Positions 19,040 through 28,100 of a stretch of 38,508 nucleotides of DNA are shown piece after piece; position 1 is the stretch's first letter; every line of letters begins with the position of its first letter. Origin of the DNA: an uncultured Fidelibacterota bacterium (GTDB lineage: Bacteria > Fidelibacterota > Marinisomatia > Marinisomatales > TCS55); assembly GCA_913009735.1 (NCBI GenBank), contig CAJVYU010000019.1, positions 1-38,508 of the forward strand, written 5' to 3'. Made by a program: the position numbers and the translations under genes. Under the pieces are notes generated by a model, which saw only the letters and a list, made by a program, of their open reading frames with translations, did not search any database and had not been told where the DNA came from.

Positions 19040-19064
19040 TATTAAACTGGTAATGGATAGTCGT
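19039..19064. repeat. 26-base leader motif, copy a (deacetylase gene)
   Basis: The plus-strand form is TTATTAAACTGG followed by TAATGGATAGTCGT. On the minus strand it ends with the first base of the deacetylase ATG. It shares 20-23 of 26 positions with copies at 20160, 21354 and 23129. In frame it would encode RLSITSLI. Confidence 0.75.
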
Positions 19065-19317
19065 GAGAAAAATTCACATTTGTCAAAGCGAATGTCCCAA
19101 TTTCAAACCTTTTACCATCTCCCGTGCCTAAAGGCCGAATGAAAGTAGGTGGGTCAAGGGGGAGAATTCCTGCCCCTGCCGGCCCCAATATAAATAATTT
19201 TGAAGTGGCAGGCGGGCGCCCCTTTTTACTTCTTTCAAATGTGGCAGGCGGGAAAGAGGGGTCATAAAATATGGATAGACTCATGGTTTCATACGATGAA
19301 TTACCGCCGGAGTAATA
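19065..19317. other. Repeat-derived spacer between PorQ-like and deacetylase genes
   Basis: No convincing gene lies here. The 80-codon minus-strand frame 19042-19284 has a proline-rich, repeat-like composition with no family resemblance. GTGGCAGGCGGG occurs twice (near 19204 and 19241), and GGCAGGCG-type sequence recurs near 20186 and 23195. This looks like a decayed copy of the composite repeat found in the leaders of the neighbouring genes. Confidence 0.6.
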
Positions 19318-20328
19318 TTAGGGAAAATAAATAGTCAAATCAAGCATCTGGGGTATACCTAATCCCTGTGAACCAATAAGGATTCCATAATTCAAATTAT
19401 AAATGCCAAACCGAAATCCTGCACCTACAGAAATTTCTACTACCTCACGGGAAAGTTTGCTGCTTTGTCTCAACGTAAGATTATGCCAATTGGTTTCATT
19501 GGATGTATGAAGAATCATTCCATTCACTAAAGTGGAAAACTCTCCACCCAACGTGAATTCATTAGAAAACTCACGAGTAGACAGCATGTAACTGGCGCTG
19601 GCAAGAGCACGTATCGGAAGCTTGGGTTTTTCAGATTTTAAGATTGACATTTTTCCCATGTTAAGGATAGCAGCGCCCAGTTTAATTTTCGAATTCAGTT
19701 GTTTGATCAACCCAATATCCACTGAAAATCCGTTGCTGTTTTCTGTATAAAGGTCAATTCGTACCCAGCGAAGAGCTGCACCTATTTTCATCCCCAACAT
19801 GTCCCAACTTCCTACAGCGCCCAAAGCAAAACCATTAGCACCATACGCAGCAATAGGTTCATCGGTGGGTGTTACACCGCGAAGCTCTAAATCATCGATT
19901 TCAACATATTTCAAATTCAGCCCGAAATGTGCATTATCACCAGGGAATAACATCAACAACGATGAGATTTTTGAATCTGCCAGCCAGGAGCCGTGGGATA
20001 CATCCATAAACAGACCGGATTTATTGGCTGACATAGATGCGGGATTAATACTGTTTTTATGTACGGTACTGGAGCCTGTGGACAGTTCCAGCCCATTGGA
20101 AGGAATCGTTAAAAATTGAGTTCCTGTGGCAAACAAAAACCCTGAAAGAATGATGGATGTTATTAAACCGGCAATGGTTAATCGCCCGCCTGCCTGCACT
20201 TCGATTTTGGCAAGTGGTCTTTGTACTTCCCTGCATGCGACATTGGCCAATGTCGAATTCGGGGAAAATAGCGGTAGCGATAGGATAAAACCATGGGTGT
20301 TAAACATTGAATACGCTCTATTAATCAT
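19318..20328 (-). CDS. PorQ-like outer-membrane protein (PorV/PorQ family)
   Basis: The mature part is about 265 residues and has the family pattern: TQFLTIPSNGLELSTGSSTV, then INPASM (the NPA motif), GLFMDVSHGSWL, LNLKYVEIDDLELRG, and barrel strands to the end LDLTIYFP. The PorQ-type barrel acts with T9SS attachment of cargo to the surface; the exact subtype here is uncertain. The start is doubtful. ATG 20328 puts about 46 residues, encoded by a dispersed repeat (20160-20290), ahead of the true hydrophobic signal (GLITSIILSGFLFATG). A GTG inside the repeat (the Val of EVQAGGRLTIAG) would give a normal signal peptide. It follows the PorV gene by 48 bases in the same direction. Confidence 0.82.
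   Translation of the reverse strand: MINRAYSMFNTHGFILSLPLFSPNSTLANVACREVQRPLAKIEVQAGGRLTIAGLITSIILSGFLFATGTQFLTIPSNGLELSTGSSTVHKNSINPASMSANKSGLFMDVSHGSWLADSKISSLLMLFPGDNAHFGLNLKYVEIDDLELRGVTPTDEPIAAYGANGFALGAVGSWDMLGMKIGAALRWVRIDLYTENSNGFSVDIGLIKQLNSKIKLGAAILNMGKMSILKSEKPKLPIRALASASYMLSTREFSNEFTLGGEFSTLVNGMILHTSNETNWHNLTLRQSSKLSREVVEISVGAGFRFGIYNLNYGILIGSQGLGIPQMLDLTIYFP
20160..20255. repeat. Composite leader repeat, copy b: 26-base motif plus CGACATTGGCCAATGTCG palindrome
   Basis: The motif (20160-20185; TTATTAAACCGGCAATGG then TTAATCGC) is followed by CCTGC-rich sequence and an 18-base perfect palindrome at 20238-20255. The same order occurs in copy d (23129-23275). This copy lies inside the N-terminal frame of the PorQ-like gene, encoding STLANV..RE.Q and RLTIAGLI. 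Confidence 0.8.
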
Positions 20329-20376
20329 ACGATTAACACTTGTCCGTTCCGTAGGCGGATATGCCTGAATAATAAT

Positions 20377-21492
20377 CTAAAAATGAAACGCATACGATAT
20401 AATATGAGCAAAACCGGTGGGCGATTCCAATACCATGGCGTAATCCAAAAATGCGTCATTCTTATTTATGAATGAAAAGTTCATTCCTCCGCCAACACCG
20501 ATCCGTCCGTTGCCGAAACCTCCTCTAAAGAAATAATTCTTTTTATATATATACTCAACACCGACTCTTAATGACTGACCTAAATGGCCATAACTGCCAT
20601 CTGTTTTATCTCCGGCAATGAATCCAAGATCACCCACAATATTAAGTTGTCGTGTTTTATATGTAGCACCTATTCTGAAAATGGATGGGAACACATCTCG
20701 ATACACACGACCTTCTGTTTCAAAAACATTACTTGAATTCCATTGATAATAAGAATTCAAATCCTGAACCATTAAACCAATTTTTAATCGTTTTCCCGGA
20801 TCAATTATAACACCTACATCAAATCCCAACCCTTTACCGGTCAGATCGCTTTCATTCATGGGCAGTTGTGTAAATAAAATTTTAACATTGACTCCAACAC
20901 TAATCCATTTCTGCAATCGCTGGGCAAAGGTGATATAAAATGCATCCTCAGATGTTGATAGTGTTTTCGTATGTTCACCGGCGGTTGTCCTGCCGTCAAT
21001 ACCATTCACTCCGGAACTCACCCAGGCAATGCCCACACCGGCCGTTGGAGGCAGATGCATTGCAAAACTGCTGGAAATGAACCGTCTATCCAAGGATAAT
21101 GAATGATATATAAAAGAGGCTTGACGCGTTTCTAGAAAGGCAGTACCGGCAGGATTGTGATAAGCAGAAAATCCTTTATCCAGTTCAGCGGTAAAACCGC
21201 TACCCATGGCCATGGACCGGGCGGACGTTCCCATACGTAAAAATGATCCGGAGTATCCTGCATAATCGGCTGCTGACAATATCCCAATAGTAAATAGTAA
21301 TATGGGAATGGTTTTCTTTCGGTGTAAATATGTTTTATCACCTCGGATCTTTTTTATTAATCTGGCGATGGATAGTCGTAATAAACTGATGTCAATGCGA
21401 GAAGTGAAGCGACGAAGTGATGACAAAAATGTATATGTATTTTTGTTTATAAGATTCATTCGATTAATATGTCTGACTAATAATCGGCTCAT
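20377..21492 (-). CDS. porV: PorV-type T9SS outer-membrane shuttle protein
   Basis: The core (about 300 residues) is a PorV/FadL-like barrel: GYSGSFLRMGTSARSMAMGS, AYHNPAGTAFL (NPAG motif), ASFIYHSLSLDRRF, then strands ending HIISYAFHF. In T9SS, PorV takes folded cargo from the SprA pore and passes it to the attachment complex. I start at ATG 21492 because it overlaps the upstream stop as ATGA; the longer frame starts with TTG at 21516. This gives some 50 residues ahead of the real signal (KKTIPILLFTIGILSA/ADY), and they include the dispersed repeat at 21354-21420 (RFTSRIDIS, RLSIARLI). No ATG, GTG or TTG is visible in the short stretch just before the signal, so the true start is unsettled. 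Unlike most exported proteins here it lacks Gln at the cleavage site. Confidence 0.85.
   Translation of the reverse strand: MSRLLVRHINRMNLINKNTYTFLSSLRRFTSRIDISLLRLSIARLIKKIRGDKTYLHRKKTIPILLFTIGILSAADYAGYSGSFLRMGTSARSMAMGSGFTAELDKGFSAYHNPAGTAFLETRQASFIYHSLSLDRRFISSSFAMHLPPTAGVGIAWVSSGVNGIDGRTTAGEHTKTLSTSEDAFYITFAQRLQKWISVGVNVKILFTQLPMNESDLTGKGLGFDVGVIIDPGKRLKIGLMVQDLNSYYQWNSSNVFETEGRVYRDVFPSIFRIGATYKTRQLNIVGDLGFIAGDKTDGSYGHLGQSLRVGVEYIYKKNYFFRGGFGNGRIGVGGGMNFSFINKNDAFLDYAMVLESPTGFAHIISYAFHF
21354..21420. repeat. Leader repeat, copy c: 26-base motif joined to GCGAAGCGACGAAG-class repeat
   Basis: The motif (21354-21379; TTATTAATCTGG then CGATGGATAGTCGT) is 23/26 identical to copy a. It is followed by TGTCAATGCGAGAAG and TGAAGCGACGAAGTGATGAC, which I recall as a dispersed repeat class common in many bacterial genomes (CGAAGCGACGAAGCAATC type). 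It lies in frame in the PorV leader. Confidence 0.75.
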
Positions 21493-23372
21493 TTTACAAC
21501 TATCAACTTTACCCAATGATTACTGGGCCCTGCGTTTATATTTTGTGAATACTTAAGTTTGATAAAATAGACACCGTTAGCGACTAATCGCCCGCTGTTA
21601 TCTTTGCCATTCCATTTAATGGCGCCTGTGTTAGGATTCTGCCTATCCAACGATGTACTATAAACATTTTCCATGGCAAAATTGTATACATCCAATTCCA
21701 CTTTATAAGATGCTACATCCCCCAAATGAAAACGGACATAACCATCCCCGTCCAGAACATTGTGCGAATTGGGAGAAAAGGGATTGGGATATGCATAAAT
21801 CTTCTCCGGATCATAATCAGCCCGATAGATTTGCCAATTACTTCCCTGCAAATCTGAAGATCTACCGATGCCATCTCCTGTTCCGATCCAAAGGACAGGA
21901 CCATGATAGTATACCCTGCTATCTAACGCTCCGGAAAACACTTCGCTGGATAATGTTTCATCCCCTTGAAGAGGTGTTATATTTTTTGCCGGCTTAAACA
22001 AAGCCCAGCTCTGGCCATCTTCTGATTTCCACAATCCTCTTTCGCTTGCAGCAAAGACCAAAGAATCCTGGGCAAACACATTGTAAACCCGTTCGCCAAT
22101 CAACGTGGTGTTCCAGGTCACCCCATCATTCAGTGTATAACTTACTCCTCGCTGCTCCATGGGATCATCTGCATTCATGGTCGCTGCCCAGATGATTCGC
22201 TGCCCATTCCAATTTTGGCGGGCAATACTTACAACAAAATTACCGGTCAAATTTTCAAAAGGGTATGCATAATGCTCCCAGTCAATGCATCCTTGGTCAC
22301 CCATAACGCCACGGTTGATACCATTGGCTGTTCCCACCCATACCGTATCGCTATAAGCTAAAACTGAGAATGCTTTATGGTTATGATTACCGCCGTCAAG
22401 GGGATCTCTGGGATTTAAATAGAAGTTCTTTAAAATATTTTTACCGTCAACTATTTCATAAGAAGAATCAGCGCATGTGACTAACGTAAATTGATCGTCT
22501 TGAGGGATTGGAACTTTTTCCCAACTTCCATCGGCTATTTTATAGCGCCTTAATCCTCCTGCCCAGCTAGTGATCCAGACATAGCCACCGCCGATGGATG
22601 CATCATACGTCACATTGAATTGTGGCACGGTCACCGGCAACCCCTTCACAAAACCAATTCCTCCAAATGGGAACCGTTCAGCGCCTTCCTCGTCTACAGG
22701 CTGATCGTAAAATATCCAGACTGGAACTTCAGATGTAGAATTTGGCGTATACACAACACCCTGTCCGGTTGAAAAATTATTAATACTTTTGGCAAATGCG
22801 GCGAACATGGTATCCCCCCTGACGGCAATGGCTGACACACCACCTTCAGGGAAAAAACCACCCGTACTTGAACCATTCGTTAATCCTGAACTTGTAAAAA
22901 ATGTTTCTACTGTCAATGAGTCTTTTATTCTTGAAAGTCCTCGTCCGGTTCCCAGCCAGACCCAACTGCTATCCCCTTGCAACACTATTTCCGAAATAAC
23001 ATTGCTTAACAAACCCGATTGAGATGTATCGGCGGCAGAGACAGACTTTTGATGTTTCAAATCCGATGGTATTTGAAATTTTGTTGCTACTTGAGCAAAC
23101 AATCCTGTCGATAAACAAATTATTGCGATTATTAAAACGGCACCGGTTAGTCGTATTTTGAAGCCCCCAACCTTCGCTGCAACTACGGCAAGCGGGCTTG
23201 CCTGCGCTTCGACTTCGGCAGGCGAGCTTTGTGTTTCCCTGTATTCGACATTGGCCAATGTCGAATTCGGGGAAAGTGAAAGGTTATTATATTGAATCCT
23301 TTGACCATCTCCCCTGTAACAGGGGAGAATTAAAGAGGGGTTATTTAATAGTGGAATAATATTAAATATCAT
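21489..23372 (-). CDS. Secreted beta-propeller protein with T9SS sorting domain
   Basis: The mature protein (about 530 residues, starting at Gln of GLFA/QVATKF) has repeated propeller-blade motifs of the two-component-regulator/YVTN type: WVWLGTGRGLSRIKD, GYVWITSWAGGLRRYKIADG, DTVWVGTANGINRGV, LVFAASERGLWKSEDG and LWIGTGDGIGRSSD. The C-terminal ~95 residues are a sorting domain (IYAYPNPFSPNSHNV, LDVYNFAMENV, NGVYFIKLKYS). It is expected on the cell surface through SprA and PorV, both encoded nearby. Reading from ATG 23372 puts about 70 residues before the signal peptide, encoded by the composite repeat at 23129-23327; no ATG, GTG or TTG lies in the last 25 codons before the signal. Function is unknown. 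Confidence 0.82.
   Translation of the reverse strand: MIFNIIPLLNNPSLILPCYRGDGQRIQYNNLSLSPNSTLANVEYRETQSSPAEVEAQASPLAVVAAKVGGFKIRLTGAVLIIAIICLSTGLFAQVATKFQIPSDLKHQKSVSAADTSQSGLLSNVISEIVLQGDSSWVWLGTGRGLSRIKDSLTVETFFTSSGLTNGSSTGGFFPEGGVSAIAVRGDTMFAAFAKSINNFSTGQGVVYTPNSTSEVPVWIFYDQPVDEEGAERFPFGGIGFVKGLPVTVPQFNVTYDASIGGGYVWITSWAGGLRRYKIADGSWEKVPIPQDDQFTLVTCADSSYEIVDGKNILKNFYLNPRDPLDGGNHNHKAFSVLAYSDTVWVGTANGINRGVMGDQGCIDWEHYAYPFENLTGNFVVSIARQNWNGQRIIWAATMNADDPMEQRGVSYTLNDGVTWNTTLIGERVYNVFAQDSLVFAASERGLWKSEDGQSWALFKPAKNITPLQGDETLSSEVFSGALDSRVYYHGPVLWIGTGDGIGRSSDLQGSNWQIYRADYDPEKIYAYPNPFSPNSHNVLDGDGYVRFHLGDVASYKVELDVYNFAMENVYSTSLDRQNPNTGAIKWNGKDNSGRLVANGVYFIKLKYSQNINAGPSNHWVKLIVVK
23129..23275. repeat. 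Composite leader repeat, copy d: 26-base motif plus long palindrome
   Basis: The motif (23129-23154; TTATTAAAACGGCACCGG then TTAGTCGT) is followed by GGCAAGCGGGCTTGCC-type repeat and a near-perfect 42-base inverted repeat at 23234-23275. The centre of that repeat, CGACATTGGCCAATGTCG, is perfect over 24 bases (23243-23266). It lies in frame in the propeller gene and encodes STLANV..RE and RLTGAVLI. Confidence 0.8.
23309..23327. repeat. Palindrome CTCCCCTGTAACAGGGGAG
   Basis: This is the third copy in the window of the CCCCTGT-ACAGGGG palindrome; the other two flank the DUF559 gene at 8.4-8.9 kb. It lies about 34 bases from copy d of the leader repeat and within the 5' part of the propeller gene's open frame. 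Confidence 0.8.
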
Positions 23373-23403
23373 ATGACTAACATATATTGGAATATTCTAA
23401 TGT

Positions 23404-24234
23404 TCATTGTATTACTACCAGAGTGGTTATGTACGGTTCAGATAAAATACCGGAGTAATCCCTGGCGTAAAAATAGGATGTATACTTGCCTAAGGGATTA
23501 TTAGAATCAATAATAATGTATCTGGAAAATTTGCCATCGTTGGCTTTTTCATCCCAAACATATGTGGAAAAATTCTGATTTCCGTCATCGTACAGGGAGA
23601 TAGGACTTCCGCTGGAATATGTACTGTCCGGTTTTTGAAACATAAGGTAACAGATCTGAACGTCTTCGTATCCATTAGGATCATCCACAGTCACAACGAT
23701 TGTACCCACAGAAACACTGTCTGCTCCGGGACGAAGCATGGTATCAGGCATGCTCACTGTTAAAATGGTCGGACCTTGGTTGCCGGCTTCATAAATAGCC
23801 ATACTCCCTTTTATCTCTCCTCCATATTGAGCCAGAAATTTTACATATACTTTTCCTATATCCGTTGGCTCTAATACATAAGAAACAGAATTGGTATCAT
23901 TATTCACTTTTAGTGAATACACATCATCATTGGCGATAATATCGCCGGATATTCCGGCATCATTCAAGATCAGTGTGTCAGCAGTTTGAGTCGTATCAAA
24001 ACCAAAATATAACGCGTTGACAGCCTGCAAACTTTTTCCCAAATAAGACGGTTCAGTCTGGACACTGAAATATAAATGGTTCAATCCCTGGTTATAATTA
24101 AACTCCATATCCTGCAAAAGGATTATTTCTTCATCTGTGGATTTTCCATCGGGGCAGCCCCAAATGAAAAAAAGTATACCCAATAATAACCAAACATGTT
24201 TACGCATAGGAATAAAATATAACGGTTTCATCAT
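23404..24234 (-). CDS. Lipoprotein of unknown function, beta-rich
   Basis: The start is taken at ATG 24234, which overlaps the upstream stop as ATGA; the longer frame to 24297 would lie inside the cyclase gene. ATG 24207 (MRKHVW) is a second choice that gives a cleaner signal: VWLLLGILFFIWGC, with Cys as lipidation site. The mature ~250 residues contain two Ig/FN3-like beta domains (YVLEPTDIGKVYVKFLAQY, TIVVTVDDPNGYEDVQICYL) and acidic repeats (DDGNQNF, KANDGKF), suggesting calcium loops. I cannot place it in a named family. It sits between the glutaminyl cyclase and the propeller cargo protein, so an accessory role in T9SS or surface display is an inference from context. Confidence 0.75.
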   Translation of the reverse strand: MMKPLYFIPMRKHVWLLLGILFFIWGCPDGKSTDEEIILLQDMEFNYNQGLNHLYFSVQTEPSYLGKSLQAVNALYFGFDTTQTADTLILNDAGISGDIIANDDVYSLKVNNDTNSVSYVLEPTDIGKVYVKFLAQYGGEIKGSMAIYEAGNQGPTILTVSMPDTMLRPGADSVSVGTIVVTVDDPNGYEDVQICYLMFQKPDSTYSSGSPISLYDDGNQNFSTYVWDEKANDGKFSRYIIIDSNNPLGKYTSYFYARDYSGILSEPYITTLVVIQ

Positions 24235-25145
24235 TCGATTCCATAGATATGATTGACTAACAACGTACCGACCTGATCCAGGCTGGATGAAGAACATTTA
24301 TCCGGGAGGTCTTGATGGGTGTGCCAGTAGTTCGAGTACCGGTTTGGATAATCAAAATCAATGATATCCACTGCCGGAATACCGGCATATTTCCAAAGAG
24401 GTACATGATCATCGTAGATTGGATAGCCGAGAGATTGATCGAAAGCAGGTAAATTCAACCTGTTGGCTAGTTTCCATAAGCTGCGGACTAGTCTTGGTGC
24501 CTGCTGGTAAGAAAATCTTTCGATTGGAAGATGTAAATATGTATCCCCTACCATATCCAAAATAATAGCGTAATCCGGTTTTGGGATTGGCAGGTTTTTT
24601 GAAAAAAACAACGAACCCTGTCCATAAGATTCACTTTCTCCTGACATACCCAAATCTTCACCATCAAATAATACGAGAGTAATACCAACTGTTAAATCAT
24701 GATTATGGAAGACGTCTGCTAACGCTAACAAAACTGCCACGCCGCTGGCGCCATCGTTGGCACCAATGATAGGTTTATTCCGGTCTTCGGGATTTAGTTC
24801 TTTATCTGCCCATGGACGCGTATCCCAGTGGGCTCCTAATAAAATTTGCTTTTCTGCATTTGGATTAAACCGAGCAATAATATTTGACAAGTTATATTCA
24901 CCATCTCGATATGGATCAACATACTTAAAGGGCTGGGTCCAAACGGTATCCGCTTTCGAATTCAATTCATCGATTAAATAATTCATACAGGCATAATACC
25001 CATCCGAACCGGGATTCCTGGGACCAAAAGAACATTGTTTCTCTAAATATGTGTATGATAGATCGCCTGAAAATTCAGGTATTGCTTTCCCACAACCGGT
25101 ACTAACCAGCAAATATAATAAAACCCAATTTATTTTCATTTTCAT
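24231..25145 (-). CDS. M28-family glutaminyl-peptide cyclotransferase, lipoprotein
   Basis: The enzyme class converts N-terminal glutamine of exported proteins to pyroglutamate. The protein is about 304 residues. The start is taken as ATG 25145; the longer frame begins with TTG at 25157. A lipoprotein signal ends VSTGC (Cys18), so it is probably anchored in the periplasm. Zinc-enzyme motifs are all seen: LLGAHWDTRPWAD (His, Asp), IGANDGASGVAVLL (bridging Asp), LVLFDGEDLG (Glu pair), ILDMVGD and WHTHQDLPDKC (distal His). This pattern, with SFGPRNPGSDGY near the N-terminus, fits glutaminyl cyclase better than aminopeptidase. It starts 44 bases after the sprA stop. Ten exported proteins in this window have Gln at the predicted mature N-terminus, which gives it obvious substrates. 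Confidence 0.9.
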   Translation of the reverse strand: MKMKINWVLLYLLVSTGCGKAIPEFSGDLSYTYLEKQCSFGPRNPGSDGYYACMNYLIDELNSKADTVWTQPFKYVDPYRDGEYNLSNIIARFNPNAEKQILLGAHWDTRPWADKELNPEDRNKPIIGANDGASGVAVLLALADVFHNHDLTVGITLVLFDGEDLGMSGESESYGQGSLFFSKNLPIPKPDYAIILDMVGDTYLHLPIERFSYQQAPRLVRSLWKLANRLNLPAFDQSLGYPIYDDHVPLWKYAGIPAVDIIDFDYPNRYSNYWHTHQDLPDKCSSSSLDQVGTLLVNHIYGIE

Positions 25146-25188
25146 AATTTTTACCAAAAACCAGCTACACGTCCACTACTCACCAACA

Positions 25189-28100
25189 TTAACCACTGAT
25201 AGTAATGTTAACATCAAATCCAAAATCACGGTCCACTTTCTTACCGGTTGTTATTGAATCTGTTTCTCTGTATTCGTAAATGATTCCGCCGCTGATTTGA
25301 GAACTGAAGGAGTATGAAATGCGTAAAGAAGTTTTCCATCCGGAATTGAACGCCAACTGTCCAAATTCAGCACCATTATTTCTACTGCCCAATGTCTCAC
25401 TTTCATTCATATCAAAATTCAATGTAAAGTTTACAGTATTTTGAATATGCCAATCATCCATCATTGGCAATGGAATAGTAAATCCTCCACGATGACTGTA
25501 ATTACTGCTGGCTGTCCAGCTTTTTTCATTCCGAACATTCAAACCGTTCGATTCATCCTGGACAGATTTTGACAGGGTATGCCTTATATTAAACGAAATA
25601 CCTTTTTTCAGATTCATGTTTAAACCAATGAGTGGTGAAAAACTGATATTCGTTCTTGAAGTACGCTGATAGTCTTCATATTCACTAATAAAAGAACCTA
25701 AGGTAAACAGCGGCATCGTTGGAATATCCAAATTTTCAAATTGCCAAGATCGGGAATCTCTCCCACTTAGGGCATGTTCCAGGCTGGCCGTTCGTGCAAT
25801 TCTTTTAATAAAGGGCCATTTTTCAACCCCTGTCCATCTCAAACTCCAGCCAAAGAATGGAAGGCCGTTTTCCAATTTATCCCCCCATGATAAATAGTCG
25901 CGCTCCATCGTTCGTTGTTCAATATTTGAACCGGTGATAGTCGTAGAGACCTTTTGAGCATAATTAATAGACATTGAAATATTACGCGTCAGATTCAATC
26001 CGGTTCGAACGGAAAAATCCTTCTTATGATCCCAGGTACCCAAGTTTGAACCGACATTTTCATCTTGATTTAAACCATGATCAGGAAGCCAGCCAAACTT
26101 ATAACCCGTGGGGACTTCTCCCTGTACTCCATAACCGGTACGATTCAGATTCTCCGTATATGTCAAGCTAATTGGATTTACTTTTTTAACGACCTTATGC
26201 AATGCTGTAAGAAACGGAATCTCTTTTTGTTCTGTTTTTTTTTCTTTTTCAACTTCATTATTTTTTGATCGTCCTCTCCTCCGACCCCTTGTTTGACGTG
26301 TATTCTTTGAGGGTGGTTTATAAACCATTTCAAAAATCTGTGACGGAAGAATACTCACGCTGGAAGAAAATCGTAACTGGGTTCCAATGGTTGCACCATC
26401 AATTGTACTGGTCCTGGGTTTATTCCATCTATATGCCGCACTATGGCTGATGTTTGGTTTCAGCCAGGTAAAGATTTGTGGATTAAATGACGTATTCAAA
26501 TTTTCTGTTATATTAACGACGATACCCGGATCCATATTTTGAACGGCTGTCCATACGTATCCCCGATAATCCTGCATATCACTCGACATAGACCGCTTGT
26601 ACTTGGTTTTCAGTTTATTGGTCATATTATAATCCAAACCAAAGGATCTGTTTAAAGTAAAAGTATATTTATCACCAATACGTCCGCCCAAACGTTTTGT
26701 TTCTTGTTTTAAAGTTTCATTGAAATTCATACCGGCGTTGATGGCAGAGGGCGTATAATACAGCTGTATTTCTCCCGTTTTTGTTCCAAGCCATGGAACT
26801 TTTTTCAACCATTTAAATGGTGTTATATAATTATCCCGACCAAATGAATAATTATAACTTACCTTCCCCGAATATTTTTCATTAATGATTTCTGAACTCA
26901 ATTCATTCGATGCCCTGGATCGCGATGCGGAAAAGCTCGGTTTTATTTTATCTAACGTTGCTTTAATAATTTTATTATCTGATTTACTGGATTTTGCCAA
27001 CGATGTACTAAAAGAAATATCCTGTTGTTTTATCAAGATTGAATCAGGAATGGCGTCCTGATCCACCAAAATATCGGAATCAGGAAAATATTTTGGCTTC
27101 CTTACAGAACTGGAAATAGATGCATTAACCGGAATACTGATGCCCCATGATTTTGGTAAAAATTTGTGAATTTGGGTATTCATGCTTAAACGGAAATTTT
27201 CCGTATTGATATTGTTCCCCAGCCGTTTCTGCAGAACATGGAAATCGGCATCTTTTCTGCTATAAGAAAATGTGGAACTTACCAAATCTGCCAAATTGAA
27301 TTTTGATAATAGCCGCATGGCAACACCACGGTCTTTTTTAACTCCGCTTAAACGCATTTCATCCAACCAAATTTCACCGGTAATAGGTTCATCTGCGTTA
27401 TTAGTAATACCTACAGTAAAATATTGAATACTTGATAAGGATGGTTTCCCTTTGATTTTTATGATTTTTCCTGTTGGTATGCCGTCTTCATCTGTAAATG
27501 TATATATTCGTTCATTGTCTACAATTTCATAAATATCGGAATCCTTATATTTTTTTACAGTGGATGAGTCCTGAAGCTTGAGTTTCGTCAGCCAGTTCAA
27601 ATCTATCTCGATTGAATTACGTCCTCTTGATTCATCCCATCCGGAATAGACCGGTTGAACGATTTCATAATAATTTTTTCCCTGTCCAAACCGGAGAAAG
27701 AAATCCACGTTTGTTTCGTCTTTTTTAATCCATGGATTTGGCGTCTCGCCATACACATACATTTTTAATTTGTCGTATGTAAGGTAATTGGCGCCGGAAA
27801 TTCTCATTAAACTTTTGATGGCAGCTCCACTGTGATGCGCCGGTAAATCCCGGAATTTCAATACAAGTGATTGCTCTTTTGAACGTATATCATTGATTCT
27901 GTCATATTCCCCTCGTACACCTTTTGGAGGTGTATAATTCGTATTGTCTTCATTATTCACTACAGTGACGGCAAAAATACTGTCAGCATTTTCTTTACTG
28001 AATACGTTAGACGTATCCGCAGCAATGCCTAATTCCTGCCAGTCATTCCCCACCAATTCAATTTTTGCAATGCCAATATTTACTTCTCCGGTATCCGACA

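Noticed and set aside
19042-19284. 80-codon minus-strand ORF upstream of the deacetylase gene
   Set aside because: Its composition is proline-rich and repeat-derived, it shows no family features, and it overlaps the leader motif in a different frame from the gene.
20126-20368. Plus-strand ORF opposite the PorQ-like leader
   Set aside because: It is the antisense of the dispersed repeat and signal-peptide region and has no signal or motif of its own.
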